A stretch of DNA of 64,000 nt from Fibrobacterota bacterium (lineage in GTDB: Bacteria; Fibrobacterota; Chitinivibrionia; Chitinivibrionales; Chitinispirillaceae): assembly GCA_023436145.1 (NCBI GenBank), contig JAEZKP010000095.1, positions 165,335 through 229,334 of the forward strand. Reading direction: 5' to 3'. Under the pieces are notes generated by a model, which had not been told where the DNA came from, searched no databases, and worked only from the letters and a program-made list of their open reading frames with translations. Shown here one piece after another: positions 53,072-62,649 of this stretch (positions within the stretch are counted from its first letter, which is position 1; every line of letters starts with the position of its first letter). The position numbers and the translations under genes are program-made.

Positions 53072-56000
53072 ATGCAGAATACATATAATAAACCAGGTGC
53101 TAAAAATGTAAACATTACGAATATCAATGCTACCCGTGTTGCGATGTCTGCACCTGCTTCATTATTACCGACAAGCGGTCTGCAGAAATGCCAGGCCGGT
53201 ATAGAGACTGATGAAAAGGGAATAGGGTTTAAGGATCAAAACGACGTTTATTATTCTGTTTACCCCATTTCAGGTACAGCAAATCGACTACTTAAAATAA
53301 GTGAAAATGGTATCAGGGCAATCGAAACAGCATTTACTGAGGCAGACATAACGAACCTGCAGATTTTACTTAATAGCAAACAACCTTTGGATTCTGATCT
53401 TACCGCGATCGCGGCACTTACTCATAGCTCCGGACATGTGATGATAAGCAATGGTACCGCATGGACCAGGCGAGCTTTGTTGGAGTCGGATATTCCGGCA
53501 TTATCGATCGGTAAAATAACGAACCTGCAAACTTCTCTGGATGGAAAAGCTGCATCTGTTCATAATCATATCATAGCTGATGTAACAAATCTGCAGGGCA
53601 CCCTGGATGGTAAACAACAACTGGATTCAGATCTTACCGCGATTGCAGCTTTAACCCATAGTACTGGGCATGTAATTATCAGCAATGGAACCATGTGGAC
53701 CAGACGAGCTTTGATGGAATCGGATATCCCGGCATTATCGATCAGCAAAATAACTAATTTACAGCCAAATCTCGATGGAAAAGTATCTCATACTCTATAC
53801 CAAGACTGGAACACTGCGACTAACTGTTTTAACAATAATGCATCAAATGGGCCTAACGGTGTAACCAATTTTATGGGTTTAGACATAAAGATGGCCGGGA
53901 ATGATTATCATTTCCAATTGTTAGGTCGTCAAGATATGTTCTATGTGAGAACTAAAGAAAACGGAACATGGTATCCATATAGAACATTGTGGCATGATGG
54001 CAACTTTAACCCGGATAATTATTCCTTAACTTCGCATTTACTTACAGGTCACAGTGACTGGTCTACTTACTTTAATGGGCAGGCTTTAAAAACTACAAGC
54101 ATACCCACCTTTGCAGGCATTTATATCCCTAACGGCGGTGTAATAAATGACTGGACAATGTTAGGTGTTACTAACCAACAATCAAGTCCTTATGATCTTT
54201 ATTGGTACAAAGCTTACGAACTTACTGGTACAGGTAGGGCTGATGAGGATATCGAGTTGCGTGTACATGGCGATGTTAGTTATTATTATGGCCATTGTAT
54301 AGTCAGACTGAAAATGACCAGGTATAGTGGCGAACCTGCTAATCAGTTACACGTTACGGTAACACCTGTTTCGGGCTGGCCATCTAATGCATTAATCAAA
54401 ATAAATGGTGGTACAGTTTGGGTTGCTTCTGCTGTAAAATGGGGAGATATCTACGGAAGGTTAGCTCAGTCAAGGTATAACCCAGGGAGAAATTTATTTA
54501 GCACTGCGTTTGTAACTGCGACACCAGCAGGAACAGATTTAAATGGCACATTCGGAGTGAAGAATTGGGATGGCGACGCACAAGTCGTACGATATCATAA
54601 TATTGATGGCGCAAACGGTGTATTTACAGGAAATATCATTGTTGGCAGTACACTAACTAGTGAGGGTAAATATATAAGGGTACAATCTGGAGATAATTAT
54701 AATTGCGGTTTTGAGGCTTTTGGTGCTTATAATGGTACTGGTTACCTATATTTGGGGCAGAGTAGCACTTATGGTGGTGGTCTTTATTATCAAGGTGATG
54801 GTACACCTGCCTGGGCTACAGGTGAATTAATAGATGGTGTTAATTTCTACAGAAGAAATAATGGGCAAGATGAGGTCGTTTTCTACTACCCGTATAGTAA
54901 TAATAACGTTTACTTCAGAGGTGCAATATCTACCAACAATATTGCTAATAATGGTTATACTGACATCAGTAACGGTACTGCGAATCATCACTACAGAGAT
55001 GTTTATCACTTCTGGACTAATACCGCTTCAATTACAGGAACAATGAAGATAGTACTACCGAAAACATGGTCATCAACTATGATTGTGCTCAAAATTACAG
55101 GCTATAATTATACTTCTTCCGGGGCTTGGGAATGTGTTATTTCGGGCTATAATTTTTCTGGCACAGGCGCTTGGTTCAACACCTCTGCATTTATTAAAGG
55201 TTCAGCACCTTTTTCAAGTGTAAGGCTTGCTCATGATGGTTCAAAGTGCTGCTTATTACTTGGTAATACAAGTACTGTTTGGACTTACCCACAAATAGAA
55301 GTTACCGACGTTTATTGTAGTTATAGTAACCAAACAGGATGGGGATCTCCTTATTCAATGGCATTTGTTACTAGCGAGTCAGGGATTACCAATATTGTTA
55401 CTCCTGTATTGAATAGTGGAGTGTCCGCTGACTGGAACGCACTGATAAATAAGCCAATTGGTACCACTAATTACATAACGAAATATACAAATGGGGCAAC
55501 TGGAGCAGTTGGCAATTCTTCTATTATTGACAATGGAACTATAGTAAACACACACAGTATCTTATCAGTTGGAATAGCACCGGCAAATAATCAAAATATT
55601 TCTTTTGCTGCAAGTGATATGTTCACTATTATGCCATGGGAAGCTAATAGGCAAAGTACGTACCTTAACCAAAACGCATATTATGACGGCAGTACTTGGC
55701 GATATAGAAAAGCTTATGGTGCCTCTTTCATTGCAATGGCAAGTGATGGAAAATTGGTATTTTATAATGCTCCTAATGGAGCAGCTGGCAATATAATTTC
55801 TTGGGAGGGTCCCACTTTAATGTTAAACGGGGATCGTAGTATAGAAGCTATAGGGCCCTTTAATTTGACCGATGGTTATGGCTATTTACAGCTATATAAT
55901 AACAGTGGTCAAGGAAGATCCATGATTAAAGCGTACGGCAATAACATTTGTTTTGCTGTTGAAACCGCTGATTTGTACGAAAGAGACGTACTGGTAATTC

Positions 56001-56410
56001 ACAGAGACGCCGGTCTGTTGGGCCAAGAAATACCATTAGTTGATATAAGTGGAATATTGACAGTAGGTAATGATATTTACACTGATGGCGATATTTTTGT
56101 TGACGGCAATGCCACAGTTGAGGAGAATGTAATTCACAATGGTGGATTTATTTACGGAGATGCTGGAGTTTTAACTCATCCTTATCCTGGTGGCTTGCCT
56201 CTGGATGTTACTGGTTATTCCGTAGTAAATCTAACATATTCTGGAGGCGAGCAAAATTACACTATCTCTGGAGGTATCAGCGGACAGCGCCTTGCCATAG
56301 TTAATTCATCACCTGTTAACCACGCAGTTACTAATACATCAACTACAATTAACCCCGGCGTTTTTATGGATTTTATTCGCATAGGCGGTACTTGGTATAG
56401 AGAATATTAA
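53072..56410 (+). CDS. Tail fibre / receptor-binding protein with internal repeats
   Basis: 1112 residues. A 78-residue unit beginning QPLDSDLTAIAALTHSSGHV is repeated (codon offset exactly 234 bases, 53387 and 53621), each with TRRAL(L/M)ESDIPALSI and KITNLQ. The text-book segment WHDGNFNPDNY occurs near residue 310, then long Gly/Asn/Tyr-rich regions and a beta-rich C-terminus. It should bind the host receptor as a trimer. No intramolecular chaperone or assembly gene is obvious downstream. GGAG precedes the ATG. Confidence 0.85.
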   Translation: MQNTYNKPGAKNVNITNINATRVAMSAPASLLPTSGLQKCQAGIETDEKGIGFKDQNDVYYSVYPISGTANRLLKISENGIRAIETAFTEADITNLQILLNSKQPLDSDLTAIAALTHSSGHVMISNGTAWTRRALLESDIPALSIGKITNLQTSLDGKAASVHNHIIADVTNLQGTLDGKQQLDSDLTAIAALTHSTGHVIISNGTMWTRRALMESDIPALSISKITNLQPNLDGKVSHTLYQDWNTATNCFNNNASNGPNGVTNFMGLDIKMAGNDYHFQLLGRQDMFYVRTKENGTWYPYRTLWHDGNFNPDNYSLTSHLLTGHSDWSTYFNGQALKTTSIPTFAGIYIPNGGVINDWTMLGVTNQQSSPYDLYWYKAYELTGTGRADEDIELRVHGDVSYYYGHCIVRLKMTRYSGEPANQLHVTVTPVSGWPSNALIKINGGTVWVASAVKWGDIYGRLAQSRYNPGRNLFSTAFVTATPAGTDLNGTFGVKNWDGDAQVVRYHNIDGANGVFTGNIIVGSTLTSEGKYIRVQSGDNYNCGFEAFGAYNGTGYLYLGQSSTYGGGLYYQGDGTPAWATGELIDGVNFYRRNNGQDEVVFYYPYSNNNVYFRGAISTNNIANNGYTDISNGTANHHYRDVYHFWTNTASITGTMKIVLPKTWSSTMIVLKITGYNYTSSGAWECVISGYNFSGTGAWFNTSAFIKGSAPFSSVRLAHDGSKCCLLLGNTSTVWTYPQIEVTDVYCSYSNQTGWGSPYSMAFVTSESGITNIVTPVLNSGVSADWNALINKPIGTTNYITKYTNGATGAVGNSSIIDNGTIVNTHSILSVGIAPANNQNISFAASDMFTIMPWEANRQSTYLNQNAYYDGSTWRYRKAYGASFIAMASDGKLVFYNAPNGAAGNIISWEGPTLMLNGDRSIEAIGPFNLTDGYGYLQLYNNSGQGRSMIKAYGNNICFAVETADLYERDVLVIHRDAGLLGQEIPLVDISGILTVGNDIYTDGDIFVDGNATVEENVIHNGGFIYGDAGVLTHPYPGGLPLDVTGYSVVNLTYSGGEQNYTISGGISGQRLAIVNSSPVNHAVTNTSTTINPGVFMDFIRIGGTWYREY

Positions 56411-56458
56411 TAAGAAAAATGAAATGCGACATGTTTTTCATTAATATAAGGAGGATTT

Positions 56459-56797
56459 ATGAACATGTTTTTTGACAGAAAAATAGCTCTGAAAAATCCA
56501 GTAACGATTGATGTTAATGGACTGGAGTTCAGGGGATCTGCAGTTGCAGTTGATTTGATATATCTGTATCCAGGGAATATCACTGTCCAGGTGAACCCAG
56601 GGAATGTTTTTCTGAATAAGAAAAACATCATGCCAAATATGCCTGCTATGCCAACAATGAACCAGACTACATTTGACACTAAAATGTTTTCTGACGATGA
56701 AAAAGCAATAATCGAATCGGCAGTCGATATTATTAAAAATAAAATCAGTCAGATAATTGATGATCAAGCAGAAGAAAATGTCTCGGAGGAGGAATAA
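56459..56797 (+). CDS. Small hypothetical phage protein
   Basis: 112 residues; AAGGAGG before the ATG. The N-terminal half is beta-rich (NPVTIDVNGLEFRGSAVAVD) and the C-terminal half an acidic helix (VDIIKNKISQIIDDQAEENV). Lies between the fibre and the holin, perhaps a fibre accessory or virion decoration. Confidence 0.55.
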   Translation: MNMFFDRKIALKNPVTIDVNGLEFRGSAVAVDLIYLYPGNITVQVNPGNVFLNKKNIMPNMPAMPTMNQTTFDTKMFSDDEKAIIESAVDIIKNKISQIIDDQAEENVSEEE

Positions 56798-57064
56798 ATG
56801 CAGCAACCAAATCAATCACAAAGTCAGACTGTATCATTTGAGCAGATCGAACAGCAGCTCGATCTGCTTTTCGGACAATGCAAAAGGCTGGTAATAAATC
56901 AAATCGCTGGACCATTGTTTAATGGAACTGCCGATCTGCAGCAGCGATTGTTAAAGGCACAGGAAAGAATTAAGGAGCTGGAAGCACAATTCCCAGCTAA
57001 TCTCTCAACCGAGAACAAGGAGAACGGAAAGGGAAAAGCCAAAGCATCAATCAAAAATAAATAA
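56798..57064 (+). CDS. Small helical hypothetical protein
   Basis: 88 residues; directly adjoining the previous stop codon. Coiled-coil tendency (IEQQLDLLFGQCKRLVINQI, LLKAQERIKELEAQF) and a basic tail (GKGKAKASIKNK). No family recognised. Confidence 0.5.
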   Translation: MQQPNQSQSQTVSFEQIEQQLDLLFGQCKRLVINQIAGPLFNGTADLQQRLLKAQERIKELEAQFPANLSTENKENGKGKAKASIKNK

Positions 57065-57087
57065 ATTAAATTTCAAGAGAGATTTTT

Positions 57088-57546
57088 ATGAGCATACTCA
57101 AAAATATTTCAGAAGGTGGAATTAAAGGAGTTTTCTCCGGAATCGGAATGTTGGCGAAAGATATCCGAACGGCCATCACCGGCAAAACCGTTTTATCTCC
57201 GGAGGACCTGGTTAAACTTGAACAGTTGACTCATGATATGGAAATATCTGTTTTAAATGCTGACAAAGAGATAGCATTGGCCCAGGCAGAGATCAATAAA
57301 CAGGAAGCTATGTCTGATAAATTTTTCAAATCCGGATGGCGACCTGCAGTTGGATGGGTTTGTGTGCTGGGATTGTTTTACCAGTTCATTTTGCGGACGA
57401 TGCTGCCATGGTTAATGATCATGTGCGGCTACGATGCACCGGCAATGCCTGCGCTCGATCTGAGCACTCTTATGCCGTTACTGTTTGGTATATTGGGTCT
57501 GGGTGGGTTCAGAACTTTTGAAAAAGTCAAAGGGGTTAATAAATGA
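57088..57546 (+). CDS. 3TM-type holin
   Basis: 152 residues. The amphipathic N-terminal half (LVKLEQLTHDMEISVLNADK, AQAEINKQEAMS) is followed by FFKSGWRPAVGWVCVLGLFY and hydrophobic segments up to LMPLLFGILGLGGFRTFEKV, which is the signature of the 3TM holin family. It would permeabilise the inner membrane at lysis. Its stop overlaps the DUF5675 gene (ATGA). Confidence 0.85.
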   Translation: MSILKNISEGGIKGVFSGIGMLAKDIRTAITGKTVLSPEDLVKLEQLTHDMEISVLNADKEIALAQAEINKQEAMSDKFFKSGWRPAVGWVCVLGLFYQFILRTMLPWLMIMCGYDAPAMPALDLSTLMPLLFGILGLGGFRTFEKVKGVNK

Positions 57547-57947
57547 AACTTTACCTTCCACGAATCATTTTCAAAGAAGAATCAACGGTTGGACACTTAT
57601 ATATCGGTACCGAACGTTTTTGCTATACATTAGAAGACAAGGTTCGTCCCTCTGGAGTAAAAGTTTATGGAAAAACTGCTATTCCAGAGGGTATTTATAA
57701 TGTGGTTGTGACTTATAGTCCGAAATTTAAAAAGCTGTTACCCGAAATTCTTAACGTTCCCATGTTTACAGGCATAAGAATGCATGGTGGAATAACCGCA
57801 GATCACAGTCTTGGGTGCGTTTTGTTGGGATATAACCTGATAGATACAAACCACATCGAGGATTCTGCAGCTAATGACCTTACTAAAATACTGAAGGAAA
57901 GTAAGGAGGAACATACTATCGAGATCGTTAACACAAAACCTGTTTAA
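57543..57947 (+). CDS. DUF5675 family protein (lysis-cassette position)
   Basis: 134 residues. GHLYIGTERFCYTLEDKVRP, TAIPEGIYNVVVTYSPKFKK and GIRMHGGITADHSLGCVLLG are typical of DUF5675. The His and the Ser-x-Gly-Cys turn resemble an L,D-transpeptidase-like active site (inference). The family often follows holins, so it may act as a cell-wall enzyme in lysis. Confidence 0.8.
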   Translation: MKLYLPRIIFKEESTVGHLYIGTERFCYTLEDKVRPSGVKVYGKTAIPEGIYNVVVTYSPKFKKLLPEILNVPMFTGIRMHGGITADHSLGCVLLGYNLIDTNHIEDSAANDLTKILKESKEEHTIEIVNTKPV

Positions 57948-58056
57948 AACCTGTAAACAGGTAAGAGGGGATGATTGCAGCCATCCCCATCCAACCCACA
58001 ATGCACGTGGATTATCCGAAACCGGACTACCTGTCCCTTTATAGAAGAGGTTTTTT

Positions 58057-58815
58057 ATGAATAGTCCATTGTGCTACATTGGCGGTAAAAGCCAATTGTC
58101 TAACATTATATCAGAAAAGATTCCATCACACAAGACCTATGTTGAAGTATTTGCAGGTGCAGCCTGGGTATTCTTTTGCAAGTCACCATCAAAAGTAGAG
58201 GTTATTAATGATAAAGATGGTGAGCTCATCTCATTTTACCGGGTATTACAGAATCACCTGGAGGAATTTTTAAGGCAATTCAAATGGCTGCTGTCATCGA
58301 GGGAGCTATTTGAGGATTTCAGTAAACAGCTGGATGCCGGTGGTTTGACTGATATTCAAAAAGCCTGCAGGTACTATTATATACAGAGGCAGTGCTTTGG
58401 CGGCCGGGTCCGGGGCAGAAGCTTTGGTATTGTTCCGGAGGATCCTCCCAGGATCAATCTGCTCCGGATGGAGGAGGAATTATCGCAGGTTCATCTCAGG
58501 CTGGCCAGGGTAACCATCGAAAATCTGGACTGGTCCGATCTGCTCACCAGGTATGACCGACCGGAAACATTCTTCTATATGGATCCACCTTATTATAAAA
58601 TGCCATTCTATAAATACAACTTTGAACCCATGGATTTTCTGAAAATGAGTGCAATTTTATCCGGTCTATCTGGAAAGTTCATAATGAGTATCAATGATGA
58701 ACCGTTTATCCGGGAAACATTCTCCAGGTTTAAGATTCAGGAAGTGGATGTGAGGTATAGTGTTCAGAAGGAGGGATCGCAGGTGGGGAGGGAGTTGTTG
58801 ATTTCGAATGTTTAA
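58057..58815 (+). CDS. dam: D12-class DNA adenine methylase (Dam-like)
   Basis: 252 residues. CYIGGKSQLSNIISEKIPSH, YVEVFAGAAWVFF (SAM motif) and FFYMDPPYYKMPFYKYNF (catalytic DPPY) define a D12/Dam-type N6-adenine methylase. Phages use it to protect DNA from host restriction or to alter regulation. A diverged fragment of a second copy lies at 60028. Recognition sequence not determined. GAGG precedes the ATG. Confidence 0.9.
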   Translation: MNSPLCYIGGKSQLSNIISEKIPSHKTYVEVFAGAAWVFFCKSPSKVEVINDKDGELISFYRVLQNHLEEFLRQFKWLLSSRELFEDFSKQLDAGGLTDIQKACRYYYIQRQCFGGRVRGRSFGIVPEDPPRINLLRMEEELSQVHLRLARVTIENLDWSDLLTRYDRPETFFYMDPPYYKMPFYKYNFEPMDFLKMSAILSGLSGKFIMSINDEPFIRETFSRFKIQEVDVRYSVQKEGSQVGRELLISNV

Positions 58816-59159
58816 CCTATGTATTAGAACAATATGATGGTGTGAATCTAAAATTTTTAAATAAATATAACAATTAGTAAAATCTATCATTTATTTTAAC
58901 AATTAGAGTTAAAAACTGCATGCAGCAATTCAGAATTATGTAAAATTGCATTTTTTTGCTATTTATTTAAAGATTCCCAGCATTTTTGTTTTCCATTAAT
59001 GCGAATTCATATCCCTTTTTAGCACTATTTATTGTTTTCTGCGAAATTAAGAAAATGATGATACCAAGTTAGGTTGTCGGTTAGGCACTTGTAAGTTCTT
59101 TTTCCTTGAAATTTGGTTAATTATTAAGATCAATAAAATAATTAAAAAGGAGAAATCTT
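58816..59159. other. 344-bp gene-free region
   Basis: A+T-rich, no coding frame. It marks the junction between the phage backbone (Dam) and the right-hand cargo genes. AAAAAGGAG near its end is the ribosome binding site of the next gene. Confidence 0.5.
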
Positions 59160-59987
59160 ATGCTGAAAATAAGAGGAATAATTTCAACCATAGCTTTAAG
59201 TGCGGTTTCAGTTTTTCCCCAAAACACAATATCTACTTTATTATCAACTAATGGTGACGTAAGAGACACTATACATGTTTCAGTTTTTGCTGGTGGAGAA
59301 GTAAGTACTGCATTTACGGATCGTTCTAAGACTGGGAACATAGGAAATGGCGCTATTGGTATGAGTCTAACAAAAAAAAGACTGTATTTTTATGCTTTTA
59401 CAAACATTGGTACTGAAGGTGACACAATAACTAACAAAATCGGAAGATCTATTATTGATCCAGTATCATCAATTGGTCCATTTAATTCGCTTTTACTAGA
59501 AGTCAGGATTTATGAGGCTTTTAACATTCCATTTACAAATTATAAAATGGGGATTCAGGTACCAGCAAGCATATCAAATGTTATGTGGGGCAAAACTGAT
59601 TCAACAGGAATGGTTTTACAGGCAAAAGATGCCATTGTGGGAAGTTTAACAATAGCTACATTCTATGCAATTAGTGGTAAAATGGACGAAACCACTACTG
59701 ATATTGGTTTCTTGTTAAGTGCCGGTATTACGATGAGGGGACTTGGAGGTGATGTTTTTGCAAACAAATTTTATGAAAGTATCACTGGTACGAAAAGTAA
59801 ACTGTTTTTTGGACCCACGGCAGGTGCGATTTTTCAGCTCGGCTATATAAAAGCAGGAATTCAAGTAGTCAAACTGTTCGATCCTCATAAAAACAAAAAA
59901 ATTGAAGGTTTAACATTTACGCACATTAATGGAACAATTGGTATATCCGCGCCAATGTTTGAAGGTGTATTAAAAAAGAGAGCATAA
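59160..59987 (+). CDS. Exported barrel-like protein, cargo gene
   Basis: 275 residues. A short signal peptide-like start (MLKIRGIISTIALSAVSVFP) is followed by many Gly/Thr/Ser-rich amphipathic strands (IHVSVFAGGEVSTAFTDRSK, KLFFGPTAGAIFQLGYIKAG, THINGTIGISAP). An outer-membrane or periplasmic location is likely. It is no known virion gene. A phage-encoded envelope protein could act in lysogenic conversion or superinfection exclusion. A+T-rich compared with the late operon. Confidence 0.5.
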   Translation: MLKIRGIISTIALSAVSVFPQNTISTLLSTNGDVRDTIHVSVFAGGEVSTAFTDRSKTGNIGNGAIGMSLTKKRLYFYAFTNIGTEGDTITNKIGRSIIDPVSSIGPFNSLLLEVRIYEAFNIPFTNYKMGIQVPASISNVMWGKTDSTGMVLQAKDAIVGSLTIATFYAISGKMDETTTDIGFLLSAGITMRGLGGDVFANKFYESITGTKSKLFFGPTAGAIFQLGYIKAGIQVVKLFDPHKNKKIEGLTFTHINGTIGISAPMFEGVLKKRA

Positions 59988-60027
59988 TCAGAGTTGTTTT
60001 AAAACACCTATTTTTTGATTGTAATTA

Positions 60028-60150
60028 GCGGCTGAGTCTGGGGGAGAATCTTTGGAATTTTTACGGAGGATCCTCCCAGAATTAATCTGCTCCGGATGGA
60101 TGGAGGAATTATCCTAGGTTAATCTCAGACTGGCAAGGATAACTATAGAA
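60028..60150 (+). pseudogene. Decayed fragment of a second adenine methylase gene
   Basis: About 120 bases match the internal Dam segment around 58400-58525. Shared runs include CGGAGGATCCTCCCAG, AATCTGCTCCGGATGGA and GGAGGAATTATC, with scattered substitutions and stops. No longer codes for anything. Leftover of duplication or of recombination with another phage. Confidence 0.8.
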
Positions 60151-60204
60151 AAAAAGAATAAGATTTAATTGGGCAATAATCTAAATTGAAAAAAACCATA
60201 AAAA

Positions 60205-60750
60205 TCAAATTATAATTCCAGCGATTTTGCAAGCTTCTACAATAATGCCAGCATCCTTTCCGTCATGAATAGGTTGACCAAAATCGCAACCATACTTCTC
60301 TCTGTAAACATCATTCATGACCTTATACAGTTTATCGATAATTTCATTTATATAATCGCCTTTAATATTGGCTTCATTCCAGATTACACTCGGATCTATA
60401 ACGCCGCTTTTGTCTATATGAAAGTGAGTTTTATCTCTTATTAATTTTAATTTATAAGAAAGTTCTTCAATTTCTTCAATGCTTATGTTATGTTTCTCCA
60501 TTAATTTATTAACAAGGTCAAAGTTACAATTGCGGATGTACCAAAATGAAGCGGCTTTTTTGTGTTTGTCGAGTACTTTGATTTCATGCGAAAAAATATC
60601 ATTGTATAAAGCGATTGTACAATAGGTAAAAAACCCCCAATTAGTTTCTGGGGCAGCTGTAGTAAATTCATTTAAACAATTTCGCATAGAAATTGCATAA
60701 CGTAATTCGTTTAGATTTCTCCATAGAGCTTCTCGGATTTTGTCCACCAT
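60205..60750 (-). CDS. HEPN domain protein (AbiU2-like)
   Basis: 181 residues, all helical. LKLIRDKTHFHIDKS holds Arg105-x5-His111, the catalytic R-x(4-6)-H signature of HEPN RNases, in the AbiU2-type context (IRDK...H...D). A first-helix pattern (LRYAISMRNCLNEF, YNDIFSHEIKVL) is also in keeping. Such proteins often act as RNA-cutting abortive-infection effectors or toxins. The partner is not clear; ParA and its neighbour lie upstream on the same strand. Confidence 0.6.
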   Translation of the reverse strand: MVDKIREALWRNLNELRYAISMRNCLNEFTTAAPETNWGFFTYCTIALYNDIFSHEIKVLDKHKKAASFWYIRNCNFDLVNKLMEKHNISIEEIEELSYKLKLIRDKTHFHIDKSGVIDPSVIWNEANIKGDYINEIIDKLYKVMNDVYREKYGCDFGQPIHDGKDAGIIVEACKIAGIII

Positions 60751-60891
60751 AAGATTCTTTTTTCGTCATTAATCTGTTTCTTAATAATTATTACATTTTC
60801 ATCCATTATCAAAAATGAATGCATCATCGGGTATTTTTAAGTTTTAATGTTGCAACGGAAAAAAACTGTATTAATATTGTTAAAATAATTA

Positions 60892-61374
60892 TTAGTTCTT
60901 TTTAAAAATTTGGTTAGAAATAATTGAGAGATCATTCGATATTACAGATGTTTCATTTAATAATTCGTCTAATGATTTTTTATCCATTTTTGATAACAAA
61001 ACAAAAACATCCTTAACCGATAGTTTTCGAGATTTTTTATCGTATTTTTCTGCACCGTTTCTTTCCATAAATTTACGAACATCATTCATTTGAGGTAGGA
61101 ATAATTTATTATCCCATTTTTTTGCTAATTCGATAAGTTTAGGGGCAATATCAGAATTTGGAGAAATAAGTTTTGTTACTGTGGAAACTGCATCCACATA
61201 GTTTTCTTTGCTGATTTTATTGTCAATAGTAATTTTTTTAATAGAATTTAATTTTAATTCTACTTCGTTAATAGGTTCATTTTTTATTTTAGAAATCGCT
61301 TCGACAATTTTGTTATATCCATATTTAATAAAAAGTAAGCTAACTTCAATTTCAAGTATTTCTTGATTATTCAT
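60892..61374 (-). CDS. Small partner protein of ParA
   Basis: 160 residues, highly charged and helical (ISKIKNEPINEVELKLNSIK, LSKMDKKSLDELLNETS). Begins right after the ParA stop (TAA ATG), so the two are coupled. Possibly a ParB-like or adaptor protein for the ATPase; no HTH is obvious. Confidence 0.5.
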   Translation of the reverse strand: MNNQEILEIEVSLLFIKYGYNKIVEAISKIKNEPINEVELKLNSIKKITIDNKISKENYVDAVSTVTKLISPNSDIAPKLIELAKKWDNKLFLPQMNDVRKFMERNGAEKYDKKSRKLSVKDVFVLLSKMDKKSLDELLNETSVISNDLSIISNQIFKKN

Positions 61375-62232
61375 TTAATTCCCTTTCGATAGGCCAATTG
61401 CTGAATAAAATTCATCTTCAAATTTGCTAAAGGTGTTTGTTACTTCATATCTAACATAGCTGGTACGATTAAGAGGCGTGCCTTCTCTGGCCGATTTTGG
61501 ATATGAAGCAGAATAGTATATGTGATTTGAAAAAATATTCCAACCATGTTTTTCTGCTTCTTCAAATACTTCCTTTATTGATTGTCGAGTTTCAGGACCT
61601 GATGTGTAATTTGAGGAATGGTTGAAAACTATTCCACAAATATCGATATCATGATCTTCATTCTCTGATTTAAACTCTTGAATGGATCGGCCTAAAAGTG
61701 GTAATCCAATTGTAGCCATAAATTCTGGCTTAACAGGAACTAGAACATATCTACTAGCAAAATATGCAGCTGTTGTTAAAATAGATTCTGTGGGGGCGCA
61801 ATCAATAATAATCAATTGATAATTTTGAGATATTTTAGATAATGCTTTAGCTAATCGCCTTTCTTTACCAGTTGGGTTTTTTAATACTCTTGCTAATTCA
61901 AGGCGGCTTGGTATTAAGTCTAGGGTGCTTGAACTCCAATATCCTGTTTTTTTTAGAATAATGTCCTCAATATTAAGTACTGTTGGACATTCGTCGTCAT
62001 CAGAAGGAGGTACATAATTTTCAAATATTTGAACAATAGTTGGCTTTTTTTGTTTAATATGAGCTGCATATTTTTTGGGTGTCATGAGCGATTGGCTTAA
62101 ATTTGATTGTGGATCAATATCTACGGCTAAAGTTTTAAATCCAGCATTATCAGCTGCATGAGCGACCTGCGCAGCAAGAGTAGTTTTTCCGACACCACCT
62201 TTCATATTAATAAAACTTACAACTGTAGCCAT
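61375..62232 (-). CDS. ParA family ATPase
   Basis: About 285 residues from the ATG at 62232 (AAAGGA upstream; an ATG at 62247 is less likely). FINMKGGVGKTTLAAQVAHA carries the deviant Walker A with signature Lys. AVDIDPQSNLSQSL (A') and LIIIDCAPTESILTTAAYFA (Walker B) follow. ParA-type ATPases position DNA or protein cargoes on the nucleoid. At this location, in an integrated phage with cargo, it may act in partition during an excised state or in a defence module. Confidence 0.85.
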   Translation of the reverse strand: MATVVSFINMKGGVGKTTLAAQVAHAADNAGFKTLAVDIDPQSNLSQSLMTPKKYAAHIKQKKPTIVQIFENYVPPSDDDECPTVLNIEDIILKKTGYWSSSTLDLIPSRLELARVLKNPTGKERRLAKALSKISQNYQLIIIDCAPTESILTTAAYFASRYVLVPVKPEFMATIGLPLLGRSIQEFKSENEDHDIDICGIVFNHSSNYTSGPETRQSIKEVFEEAEKHGWNIFSNHIYYSASYPKSAREGTPLNRTSYVRYEVTNTFSKFEDEFYSAIGLSKGN

Positions 62233-62649
62233 AGTAAATCCTTTCATTGCAAAGGTTTAATTTATTTAGATATTTTGTATCTCAGTTTAAGCATTTAAAT
62301 ATCTGAAAAACAAACGGATTATGATAAATTTAGAAATTACGGAATACAAAAAAATTAAAATACTTTTTTTCCGATTTAATGAAACCCTATCATCCTTTTT
62401 GATTATTCGAATACAGTTATGCGGCAATAAGGTTTGAAGATTCTGACAACAATGAACATCTGTAATTCTATTACAGATTTATGCAACAGTATAAAGGGAA
62501 GATAAATTGCTTGCTATACAAAATCAAACAAAAATACTGAAAAGTTAATTCAAAAAATCAAATATTGCTGCAGATTTGCTGCACAAAAACGACCCTATTC
62601 ATATATGCCCTATGAAATAAGGGTAAAAACAATCGTTCCTATAAAAAAC
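62233..62649. other. 417-bp gene-free right end with integrase arm sites
   Basis: A+T-rich and non-coding. TTGCTGCA occurs at 62565-62572 and 62576-62583, matching the three copies near attL. It contains the ParA promoter region. Confidence 0.5.
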
